Assembly: GCA_016286995.1 (NCBI GenBank)
Contig: JAEEVA010000036.1
Span: 1-33,150 of the forward strand
Direction: 5' to 3'
Length of the DNA: 33,150 nt
Source: Prevotella sp.
Lineage (GTDB): Bacteria > Bacteroidota > Bacteroidia > Bacteroidales > Bacteroidaceae
Shown here: one piece after another, positions 1 to 7,165 of the stretch
Numbering within the stretch: the stretch's first letter is position 1
Layout: each line of letters starts with the position of its first letter
The notes under the pieces: model-generated
What the model was told of the DNA's origin: nothing
Databases searched by the model: none
The model's input: only the letters and a program-made list of their open reading frames with translations
Translations under genes and position numbers: made by a program

Positions 1-2005
1 CCAAATCGACTGACAAGCCTATGCTGAAGGAGGTCCCTGTGGTCAGGGGAGAGGAGTAATAATAGCCCTTGGGCTTGAAGTTGAAGAGGTTGTCGATGGC
101 TGTATTGAGATGGAATCCGCGCCAGATATGGTGCTGGAGCATCAGTTTCCAGATGGTATAGCCTTGATCGACGTCCGAGCGACCAGACTGTGGTTTACCC
201 AACCAACGCCCTGAGATGGCAGCATCGAGGGTGTAGAAACGTGCGAAACGATGGTTGTAGCCGACGCGCCACGTCATGGAGTGATTTCGCGGCTGGTTGA
301 ACTGCGAGAAGTAGGCATTGCCCTTTTCGTACATCCACGAATAGTTCAGCTTGAGCGACAATCCCCAGTCGAGGACATGTCCCATACTGGCATCGATGCC
401 CCACACCGTGATACCGTCTTCGTTGACGTAGAGTGCGCCGGGCGTCTTCTCTTGGGTTTGGGCATCAACATAGTCGTAGTCCATCGTGGTAATGCGCTTG
501 TCGAAGATATTGCAGGACCCCATGAGGGTGAAACTGTAGACACCATCGATGATGCTTCCCTTCCTGATGCGATGCTGTCGTTCAATGGCCACATTGAAGT
601 TGTGGCTCTTCTCGGGTTCAAGTTCGGGGTTTCCAATCAGCATGTAACCCATGTTACCCATGTCGAAGTGCATATACATCTCCTTGAGTGAGGGTGCACG
701 GAAGCCGCTGGCATAGTTGGCACGGAAGGTCATCCACGGAAACTTATACACCACGGCCAGTCGCTCGGTAAGGGCTTTCTTCGAAGAGGCCGAGAAATAG
801 TCGTAGCGCACACTTCCCACGACGTTCAGCCGGTCGGTGATGTTCCAGTCGAACTGGGCAAAGCCATCGATATTGTCCTGCGCATGGCTGGTATTGTCGA
901 TAAACTGATACGTAGACAGATAGTCGTGCATGTAGTCGGCACCCAGCGTCAGGTTGTTCTTACCAAAGGCATGATGGTAGAGGGCATGGCCCACGTGCTG
1001 TCGGTTGCTGTAGTCATGGTCATAGGTACGGGTACCGTTGGGCATGAAGTTGGCCTTGTCGTACTGGTCGTAGGCATACGACAGTTCCAGGTTGCGTCCT
1101 GTGCTCCATGCGTATTTGCCCTTCAGGCCTGCGCTGTAGGCATTGAAATGGTAGTCGTGGGTATCGCGCTCGCTGGTGCGGAAGAAGTAGCTGCCGCGTC
1201 CGACAAGCGTCAGCCGATCTGTAGCACGCCACATCAGCCGCTCCTTCACATTATAGGTCTTTTGTCCATAGAGACGGCTCAGGTTGGTGTCGTCGTTGAG
1301 CACAGACTCATCGTAGGGCTCTCCCTGTGCTTTTTTTAATAACTCCATGGCAATCTCCTCGGAAGAGTAACGCTTGGGCAGGTCTATCGGGTCAATCTTG
1401 GTATGCTGGAAACTGGTCTGAGAGTTCCACTTCTTTGTATTAAACGAGAAGTTGGCTCCGTTGCGCCATTCGTGGCCGAAGGTGCTATAGCGGGAATTGA
1501 CGTTGGCCGTCCAAGGCTCGAGACTCTCGCGACTGATGATGTTCACCACGCCACCTACGGCATTGGAGCCATAGAGGGCTGACGAGGCACCCTTTACAAT
1601 CTCGATGCGTCCGATATTGTCGAGGCTCAGACGGTTGTAATCGACGTTGTCCATCGTCTCGCCTGCCATGCGCTCGCCGTCGACCAGAAAGAGCACGGCA
1701 TTTCCGCCAAAGCCACTCATGTTGAGCGACGTCTCCTGACTCATGGCAAAGCCGAACTCCAAGCCCGGTATCTCTTGTATCAGCAGGTCCTGGATGTTGG
1801 TGGCATCGGTAATCTTGATGTCGTGGCGCGTGATGAGGCGCGTTACCACCGGTGCGTCCTTCAGCGCCTTTGGTGTGTGGGAGGCGGTGATGACGACGGG
1901 CTCCAGTTCTATGGAATCACGTATCGACGGCTGTGCAGACACACTAATAGCTGGCACAGCCAATGCCATGCCAGCCAGAAGAGATGTCTTGATGCGAGCG
2001 GCCAT
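1..2005 (-). CDS. TonB-dependent outer-membrane receptor (3' end cut by window edge)
   Basis: Read on the minus strand from an ATG at 2005, the frame stays open to base 1 (668 codons), so only the last residues are missing. The N-terminus is a signal peptide (MAARIKTSLLAGMALAVPAI, ending near SVSAQ). A plug domain follows with VVITASHTPKALKDAPVVT, an LVDGERMAGE loop and the typical GRIEIVKGASSALYGSNAVG segment at roughly residues 130-150. The rest alternates aromatic strands typical of the 22-strand barrel, including FRANYASGFRAPSLKEMY. There is no N-terminal carboxypeptidase-regulatory domain, so it resembles Cir/HmuR/BtuB-type receptors for iron complexes, haem or cobalamin rather than SusC. 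It starts 3 nt after the calycin-like lipoprotein gene and is probably translated with it. The ligand cannot be told from the sequence. Confidence 0.9.
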   Translation of the reverse strand, partial: MAARIKTSLLAGMALAVPAISVSAQPSIRDSIELEPVVITASHTPKALKDAPVVTRLITRHDIKITDATNIQDLLIQEIPGLEFGFAMSQETSLNMSGFGGNAVLFLVDGERMAGETMDNVDYNRLSLDNIGRIEIVKGASSALYGSNAVGGVVNIISRESLEPWTANVNSRYSTFGHEWRNGANFSFNTKKWNSQTSFQHTKIDPIDLPKRYSSEEIAMELLKKAQGEPYDESVLNDDTNLSRLYGQKTYNVKERLMWRATDRLTLVGRGSYFFRTSERDTHDYHFNAYSAGLKGKYAWSTGRNLELSYAYDQYDKANFMPNGTRTYDHDYSNRQHVGHALYHHAFGKNNLTLGADYMHDYLSTYQFIDNTSHAQDNIDGFAQFDWNITDRLNVVGSVRYDYFSASSKKALTERLAVVYKFPWMTFRANYASGFRAPSLKEMYMHFDMGNMGYMLIGNPELEPEKSHNFNVAIERQHRIRKGSIIDGVYSFTLMGSCNIFDKRITTMDYDYVDAQTQEKTPGALYVNEDGITVWGIDASMGHVLDWGLSLKLNYSWMYEKGNAYFSQFNQPRNHSMTWRVGYNHRFARFYTLDAAISGRWLGKPQSGRSDVDQGYTIWKLMLQHHIWRGFHLNTAIDNLFNFKPKGYYYSSPLTTGTSFSIGLSVDL

Positions 2006-2008
2006 CAC

Positions 2009-2500
2009 TTATTTGCGGATTCCTGTAAAGGTGGTCTCCATTGCCATCGGCATGTTGCCATATTTCAGCGAGTAGGTCACCACAACGTTCTTGTCGCTGA
2101 ACATGAGGGCGACATTGCTCACGGTATAAGCCTTATCCTCGCCTTTGGCATTCTTCACCGTACCGCTGTAAGAAGCGACTTTGCCGGTAATAGTATTGCC
2201 GTTCTGAGTCAGAGGAATGTTCTTCACAGGGAAGGCGGGAATAGTCATCATACCGCCCATACCCATTTCGGGAACAGTCATGTCAATGGATGTATCTGAC
2301 ACTTTGGTAAACTGATAGGTCTTGGTATCATTCGACGACTCGTCGCCCATCACGATAACAATCTCATTACCTGTATAGGAGCCTGCCACCTGAGTGGCAA
2401 CGGGAACCTGAGGCTCGTCATCGTCGCTGCCACAAGAAGTGAAACCCATAACTACGGTTGCTGCGGCAACCAACATCATCATAAAACTTTTAATCTTCAT
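2009..2500 (-). CDS. Calycin-like lipoprotein
   Basis: This 163-residue protein has a lipoprotein signal: a hydrophobic stretch (FMMMLVAAATVVMGF) and a lipobox TSCGSDDDEP with the acylated Cys at about residue 23 and acidic residues behind it. The mature part is rich in beta strands (GSYTGNEIVIVMGD, KTYQFTKVSDTSIDM, NTITGKVASYSGTV) and resembles the calycin-like domain (PF13944 type) found in Bacteroidales lipoproteins. Such lipoproteins often sit beside TonB-dependent receptors, and here the receptor gene begins 3 nt downstream. A role as surface ligand-binding partner of that receptor is inference. No catalytic residues are visible. Confidence 0.75.
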   Translation of the reverse strand: MKIKSFMMMLVAAATVVMGFTSCGSDDDEPQVPVATQVAGSYTGNEIVIVMGDESSNDTKTYQFTKVSDTSIDMTVPEMGMGGMMTIPAFPVKNIPLTQNGNTITGKVASYSGTVKNAKGEDKAYTVSNVALMFSDKNVVVTYSLKYGNMPMAMETTFTGIRK

Positions 2501-2531
2501 AATCTTTTTTACTTTTTACTGTTTTACCTTT

Positions 2532-3320
2532 TTATTTTTTTAGTTGCTGTGTTGTGTAATCATACTCTGAGCCGTAGCTGCTGTGGGGAATCGTGAAGAC
2601 GGCAATCATCAGCAGTACGGCAAGACCCACCAGCCACTTGTTGTACTTCCACTTCAGCGTGGCCAGGGCGGCAGCGAAGAAGAGAAAGGAAAGGAGGGTC
2701 TTGTTGTCGGTGAGGTCGGTGCCATAGGGGAATCCTGTCCACCACGGACCGAAAGCGGCATGCTGCACCAGGGGACCGAAGATGAATCCGCCTACGAACA
2801 ACGTTCCGACGGTGATTTTCAGCCACTTGGCATACTCCCTACGCGTCATCACCAGCAGGAAGGTGTAAACGGCAAAGAGCATGGCACCGAACATCAGCAG
2901 GATGTGGGGAATCAGGATGCCGGCAGGAACATCGTTGCGGAAACGTATCACGACAGGCTCGTCGGCAGGATAGTTCTTTCCTTCAACGGTCAGGTAATAC
3001 TGCAGTTTGCCTGCTACGGGCTGTACAGGCAGCGCTGCCTGCCACTCGTTGTCTATGTATTTGAAATCCAGAGTGGTATATTCGTCCGACGTCGGATAGC
3101 GGCGGTAGTGCAGCGTGATGTTCTCGTGATTTTGGGGAATGTCTTTGAGCGTGATGATCTCATCGTGCTGCACGCCACTTCTGGGCAATCGCACCTTGTA
3201 GCTTCCGTCGTTCAGTTCCATCACCACCTTCTTGGGGTGGGTAGGACCGGTCATGCGCTGGTAGATGCTCAACACCAACGTGATGACGACGGCTAAAATC
3301 CAATAGGTTGCTTTCTTCAT
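2532..3320 (-). CDS. Uncharacterised membrane protein with a periplasmic beta domain
   Basis: A 262-residue protein whose specific family I do not recognise. One N-terminal membrane segment (ATYWILAVVITLVLSIYQ) precedes a soluble, strand-rich part at about residues 25-130 (for example ITLHYRRYPTSDEYTTLDF, LQYYLTVEGKNYPADEPVVI). About four further membrane segments occupy residues 133-245 (GILIPHILLMFGAMLFAVYT, ITVGTLFVGGFIFGPLV, TLLSFLFFAAALATL, WLVGLAVLLMIAVFTIP). The start overlaps the stop of the M28 peptidase gene by four bases (ATGA), pointing to translational coupling. It lies between a secreted peptidase and a lipoprotein/receptor pair, which suggests a cell-envelope role. Confidence 0.7.
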   Translation of the reverse strand: MKKATYWILAVVITLVLSIYQRMTGPTHPKKVVMELNDGSYKVRLPRSGVQHDEIITLKDIPQNHENITLHYRRYPTSDEYTTLDFKYIDNEWQAALPVQPVAGKLQYYLTVEGKNYPADEPVVIRFRNDVPAGILIPHILLMFGAMLFAVYTFLLVMTRREYAKWLKITVGTLFVGGFIFGPLVQHAAFGPWWTGFPYGTDLTDNKTLLSFLFFAAALATLKWKYNKWLVGLAVLLMIAVFTIPHSSYGSEYDYTTQQLKK

Positions 3321-4585
3321 CTTACGGGTGGGGTTAGGTGAACTTGGAATGTGATGGTCTCCTGATTCCTCAGGACTTTCACGGGAATAGTCGTGCCGGC
3401 AGTCAGTTCCGACAGGCGCTGCATGTATTCTTCGATGTCATTCACGGGCTTGCCGTCAATCTCCTGGATGATGTCACCGCTACGGATACCAGCATTATGG
3501 GCGGGCTTTCCTGCCACCACAATGTCGGCGCGAAGACCGGGAACGGTGCTCGCTCCCATGACGTCGGGCATCAGACCTAACGTGACCTTGAACTTGGCAT
3601 GCTTCATGGTCTGCGTGCTGGGCACATTGATATAGTCGGGCGTCTCGGGCATAGCGGCCAGTCGGGACACCAGCTCCTGCGTGTATTCCAGCGTCTGCTG
3701 CATGCCGTCATAATTCAGGGTAGGGGGGATGTCGGCAGGCGTGTGATACTCCATGTGACCACCTGTGGTGAGGAAGAATACGGGAATCTCCGCAGCAACG
3801 AATGACGCCTGGTCACTCGGGCCATAGCCGTCAGCAATACAAGAGATGTTGACGTTGGTCTTCTCAGCCACCTGCTCAGCCAGAGTCTTGAAGCTGCTAC
3901 TTGTCCCCGTGCCCGACACGCTCAGGGCATGGTCACGCATGCGTCCCACCATGTCCAGATTCACCATGGCTACGATACCTTTCTGATTATCAGGGAGATT
4001 GATGCGGCGGTCGTCCTCGCTTTTCATCCAGTCCAGAAAGAATTTGGAACCGACAAGGCCCTGTTCCTCTGCACCAAAGAAGGCGAAAATGATGCTTCTT
4101 GGCGACCCCGTCTTCTTAAAATACTTGGCGAGTTCGAGCACCACGGCATCGCCGCTGGCATTGTCGTCGGCTCCGGGATGCACGCCTAAGGTATCGGGAC
4201 GGCGCGAACCAGAACCCTGGCCGCCCATGCCCAGATGGTCGTAATGCGAGCCAACGACGATGAATTCATTTCTCAACTTCTTGTCCTTTCCTGAAAGAAC
4301 GGCGAGAATGTTATGGGTAGTCCGCTTCTCCGTCTTCCCGTAGGTGAAGTCATGGTAGAAGCCCTTGCTCTTTTTACCCTTGACAACGGGCTTGAACTTC
4401 AGCTTGCGAAGCTTTTTTGTAATAAATTCAGAGGCAAGGGTGTCGCCGGCTGTGCCTGGATAACGGCCTCCCAATTGCTGTGAAGCCAGGTATTCCACCG
4501 CTTGTCGCATATCATCCTGCTTCTGCGCTTGTGTCTGCAAAGTAAGCGCAAAGGCCAAAGATAATAAATAATATTTTCTCTTCAT
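3317..4585 (-). CDS. Secreted M28-family metallopeptidase with C-terminal PDZ domain
   Basis: I chose the ATG at 4585 because it opens a signal peptide (MKRKYYLLSLAFALTLQTQA) and lies about 30 nt downstream of a good promoter; a longer frame to 4651 would run through that promoter. The 422-residue product shows the zinc ligands of family M28 in order: GSHYDHLG, HPGADDNASG, GAEEQGL (catalytic Glu and metal Glu), NLDMVGR and EYHTPAD. A PDZ domain covers about the last 85 residues (AHNAGIRSGDIIQEIDGKPV). M28 enzymes are zinc aminopeptidases, here exported to the periplasm or beyond. First gene of a probable four-gene operon leading to the TonB-dependent receptor. Confidence 0.9.
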   Translation of the reverse strand: MKRKYYLLSLAFALTLQTQAQKQDDMRQAVEYLASQQLGGRYPGTAGDTLASEFITKKLRKLKFKPVVKGKKSKGFYHDFTYGKTEKRTTHNILAVLSGKDKKLRNEFIVVGSHYDHLGMGGQGSGSRRPDTLGVHPGADDNASGDAVVLELAKYFKKTGSPRSIIFAFFGAEEQGLVGSKFFLDWMKSEDDRRINLPDNQKGIVAMVNLDMVGRMRDHALSVSGTGTSSSFKTLAEQVAEKTNVNISCIADGYGPSDQASFVAAEIPVFFLTTGGHMEYHTPADIPPTLNYDGMQQTLEYTQELVSRLAAMPETPDYINVPSTQTMKHAKFKVTLGLMPDVMGASTVPGLRADIVVAGKPAHNAGIRSGDIIQEIDGKPVNDIEEYMQRLSELTAGTTIPVKVLRNQETITFQVHLTPPVR

Positions 4586-4613
4586 GAATTGCTCCTGATT
4601 TCTTTTCAGGGTG

Positions 4614-4644
4614 CAAAGGTACGACTTTTCTTCCGTTCCTACAA
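4614..4644 (-). promoter_or_regulatory. Bacteroidetes-type promoter for the M28 peptidase operon
   Basis: On the minus strand TACCTTTG (4621-4614) matches the TAnnTTTG -7 element, and TTG (4644-4642) lies 20 nt upstream as the -33 element. Transcription would begin near 4607, giving a short leader before the ATG at 4585. Confidence 0.75.
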
Positions 4645-4672
4645 TCCCCATTTATGTGGATTTTTAAAAGGA

Positions 4673-4702
4673 AACCGCCCAAGGGTAGGGCCTTGAGCGG
4701 TT
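4673..4702 (-). terminator. Rho-independent terminator after the histidine phosphatase gene
   Basis: On the minus strand AACCGCTCAAGG pairs with CCTTGGGCGGTT (one G-U pair) around a six-base loop and is followed by TCCTTTTAAAAA. It lies 33 nt past the phosphatase stop and separates that gene from the next promoter. Confidence 0.75.
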
Positions 4703-4734
4703 AGAGGTTATTTTAATCGATAGTTACAATTCGT

Positions 4735-6072
4735 TTATAGCTGGTTGATGGGGCTTTTGATGGGCTTTGAGTCGGCAGCATCACGCAGGGTTGAGGCCGC
4801 CTCATGGGCTTCGAAGGCGTCGAGTTTCTTCAGGTAGTAGCTGCGCAGGTCGGCCCATTTATAATAGGGATATTGGTCGGTGGCGATGGGCAGCGTGGCC
4901 TCGCGCTCGTTGAGCAGCGCCTTCACCAGAATGTCACCCTCGCCCTCCTGTGGCCGGTAGAACACCAGCTGGATGTTGCAGGCCATGGGGAATATCTTGT
5001 AGTTGCGCCACGTGCGGTCCAGCTCGTCGAGATTGGTGACGCTGGCGGCACAGGAGTCCAGCTCCAGCAGACAGGCTAGCGGCATGACGCACACCTCATG
5101 GCCGAAGCGCAGGGTAGCCTGCGTCTGGGTGATGGTGTCGGCAGTCTCGATGATGTTGCGCAGCAGGTTGCGCTGTGAGAATGGCATCACACCGCCCGAC
5201 TGGGGTGCAGGGCCGTAGTCCAGATACCAGCCGATGTTCCGCATGCGCCACTGCTGGTAGAGCTCCTCCTCAGTAAAGAGGTCGTAGAGGTCGGGGCCGT
5301 TGTCGTGGCTCTGCATGTTGGTGACCACCTCAAAGAGTTTGTAGGCTAGCTTGTGGGTGTCGATGTGCTCGCGGGCCCAGGCGACATCTTTGAACAGCAC
5401 TCCCATCAGTCGGCCGGGATCGTCCATGTTTTGAGGTGTCTTGCGGTATTGATGTCCCTGGCGGCTCATCTGCTCTACCAGTCCTGTGCGCGGCTGGTTC
5501 AGGTAGTATTGCAGACAATTGCTCACGTCGTTGTGAATGCGCGCCGTGGGGTTGGCCGCCATCAGCTCCTCACACTCTGCCGTCATCGACAGGATGCAGC
5601 GGATGACTATCGTTGAGCGGGCATCGATGGCTACACCGGGGTGCTTAAAGATTTCGGGGAAGTTCTGTGCCATGCGCTGCCCAATGCCGTGGTGCTGACG
5701 TTCGCCCACCGTTGTCAGGTCGCCCAGACGCTCCGATGTGCCAACCTCAAACTGCTTCAGCTCGCGCAGCACGTCCATGCCACGCTGGGTCAGCATCTCT
5801 GCCTTTTGGCCCTGTTCTAGGGGGTCGATGACGCTCGTATAGCTGTCCTCACCGATGAGCCAGCGCGAACCATGCCGTCCATAGTGCGACATATAGAACG
5901 GCACATAGCCCTCCGGTGCAGGAGTCAGTGGCTGGTCGGTACGCTGGCGTTCGTAGTCCAGATAGTTGCTGCCCGCCAGATACTTATTGGCACGTATCTC
6001 TTCACGTGCCGTCTGTGCTGTTGCTGCCAGTGTCAGAATCAGCATCAGCAGGGTGTTAATAAGTCGTCTCAT
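4735..6072 (-). CDS. Periplasmic histidine acid phosphatase (MINPP/phytase-like)
   Basis: The start at 6072 is chosen because it gives a signal peptide (MRRLINTLLMLILTLAATAQ) right behind a promoter; the frame extends upstream to 6177 only through heptamer repeat DNA. The 445-residue product carries the histidine phosphatase signature SHYGRHGSR, with Arg66, His67 and Arg70, where the His forms the phospho-enzyme. The second motif of the multiple-inositol-polyphosphate-phosphatase type appears late, as LRFGHEVCVMPL (HE). Length fits this clade. Inositol phosphates such as phytate are likely substrates, but other phosphate esters are possible. It is monocistronic, with its own promoter and terminator. 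Confidence 0.85.
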   Translation of the reverse strand: MRRLINTLLMLILTLAATAQTAREEIRANKYLAGSNYLDYERQRTDQPLTPAPEGYVPFYMSHYGRHGSRWLIGEDSYTSVIDPLEQGQKAEMLTQRGMDVLRELKQFEVGTSERLGDLTTVGERQHHGIGQRMAQNFPEIFKHPGVAIDARSTIVIRCILSMTAECEELMAANPTARIHNDVSNCLQYYLNQPRTGLVEQMSRQGHQYRKTPQNMDDPGRLMGVLFKDVAWAREHIDTHKLAYKLFEVVTNMQSHDNGPDLYDLFTEEELYQQWRMRNIGWYLDYGPAPQSGGVMPFSQRNLLRNIIETADTITQTQATLRFGHEVCVMPLACLLELDSCAASVTNLDELDRTWRNYKIFPMACNIQLVFYRPQEGEGDILVKALLNEREATLPIATDQYPYYKWADLRSYYLKKLDAFEAHEAASTLRDAADSKPIKSPINQL

Positions 6073-6098
6073 AGTCCTTTGTTTATCAGTTTTGCTTG

Positions 6099-6128
6099 CA
6101 AAGGTAGTAAATAATTGATAATTGACAA
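6099..6128 (-). promoter_or_regulatory. Promoter of the histidine phosphatase gene, -33 box inside a heptamer array
   Basis: TACCTTTG (6106-6099, minus strand) is a clean -7 element. TTG (6128-6126) lies 19 nt upstream as the -33 element and falls within the AATTGAC/AATTGAT heptamer array. Confidence 0.7.
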
Positions 6129-6144
6129 TTGATAATTGACAATT
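6113..6144. repeat. Heptamer array, AATTGAT/AATTGAC word
   Basis: Four consecutive 7-base units alternate AATTGAT and AATTGAC (6113, 6120, 6127, 6134) and end in AATT. Read through on the minus strand they would give the peptide QLSIVNYQL. Confidence 0.9.
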
Positions 6145-6182
6145 TTTAGCGTCAGGAGCATAATTTTCAGTGTTCAATGATA

Positions 6183-6599
6183 AAAAAGGGTGGTGTTTAA
6201 ATAAATTCGTGTAATTCGTTTAATTCTCTGCAAGCAGAGTGTGACGTTCTTCGACCTGAAGGTACGAAGTGTGGCGTTGCAATGCAATCGTGGTTTTTAA
6301 TATAATCCGTATAATCCGTTCAATCCGTTGTTTAAAAGAAAAGGCACATCCTTAGTCGGGATATGCCTTCGGACGCGGCAGGATGTGCCTTCTCTCAGTT
6401 GAGGTAGTGTCTTTGCGCGGTTCAGGAAGTGCCTTTATACAACAGGGGTTCCGTTGTGTATGGTAACTGATGTCGTGGATGTGAACTGATATTGGAAACG
6501 AATGAGAATAATGAGAATAATTAATTCACGAATGAGAATAATAATTCGTTCAAATTCGTTCAAATTATTCTAATTCGTTTCCATACACAGTAGGTTCTC
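6183..6599. repeat. Repeat-rich intergenic region with nonamer arrays and hairpins
   Basis: No gene is seen here. It holds nonamer-like arrays: AATTCGTGT/AATTCGTTT at about 6204-6226, TATAATCCG/TATAATCCG/TTCAATCCG at about 6301-6327, and AATTCGTTC units at about 6543-6580. A 12-bp perfect inverted repeat, AAGGCACATCCT (6341-6352) with AGGATGTGCCTT (6380-6391), is followed on the minus strand by TTTTCTTTT. A second inverted pair, GGAAACGAAT (6494-6503) with ATTCGTTTCC (6573-6582), encloses the last nonamer cluster. Confidence 0.75.
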
Positions 6600-7030
6600 T
6601 CATTGAGAGGAAAGGTAGTAGTCGCTGAAGTCCTTGCAGTCGGGTGGTAGCTGGTGGTGTACCAACGAGGGCAGCACCTCTTTCAGTTGCAGGAACAGCC
6701 GTTCACCAGGTTCATGTACTCAATCTCATCGTGGTCTCGAAAAGAGCGCATAATTGTCTCAATGAGATCGTGTAACTGGTCCTTGCCTATACCAGAAGGG
6801 CCTATCAGATGGCCCATTTGGCCACAAAGTTCGTAGTATTTGTTGTCGCTATACATAATCTCCACGTCAGCTACATGGGCAGCAAGTGCCGGAATTGTCA
6901 TCGGAAGAAGCGGTTCTCGCATCTCTTTTGAGACTTGTGAGAGCAGTAATTTCACGATTTCTGTACCTTTTCCGAGGTTAGGGCATCTCGGGTGCCTTGG
7001 GTTTGCTAATGTCTCAACTGGAACACTCAA
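6600..7030 (-). pseudogene. Decayed DUF3987/VirE-like P-loop protein gene
   Basis: Two coding pieces in different frames remain. The first (7030-6683) opens at a TTG just after an in-frame TAA and reads SVPVETLANPRHPRCPNLGK, then a Walker-A-like IGPSGIGKDQL near residues 77-87, then stops. The second (about 6711-6600) continues in another frame as ERLFLQLKEVLPSLVHHQLP and ends DFSDYYLSSQ. Both look like pieces of the large DUF3987-type primase/helicase-like proteins common in Bacteroidales accessory DNA. The 5' part is missing and a deletion or frameshift joins the pieces, so this is a remnant. The family assignment is from memory and moderate. Confidence 0.55.
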
Positions 7031-7085
7031 GTTATTCTGTTATTCTGTCGAAAAATCTTTTTGTGTTTAGTGATGCTCATAAAAA

Positions 7086-7117
7086 TGGGGACACACGATT
7101 CACATCGGATGTCCCCA
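7086..7117 (-). terminator. Terminator hairpin after phosphoglucomutase, also REP-like
   Basis: TGGGGACA (7086-7093) pairs with TGTCCCCA (7110-7117), and an inner stem CGAT/ATCG (7096-7099, 7104-7107) is separated by a 2x2 internal loop. On the minus strand the stem is followed by TTTTTATG. It lies about 50 nt past the phosphoglucomutase stop. Confidence 0.75.
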
Positions 7118-7165
7118 CGAATCAATTACATTTCTTATGAATTACTATTTTGAAAAAAACTATTT

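Noticed and set aside
251..1339. Two plus-strand open frames of about 150 codons
   Set aside because: Antisense to the TonB-dependent receptor, whose frame runs unbroken on the other strand.
4586..4651. N-terminal extension of the M28 peptidase to 4651
   Set aside because: It would include the promoter -7 and -33 boxes and precede a complete signal peptide.
6073..6177. N-terminal extension of the phosphatase to 6177
   Set aside because: The extra residues are translated heptamer repeat DNA and the promoter; the signal peptide starts at 6072.
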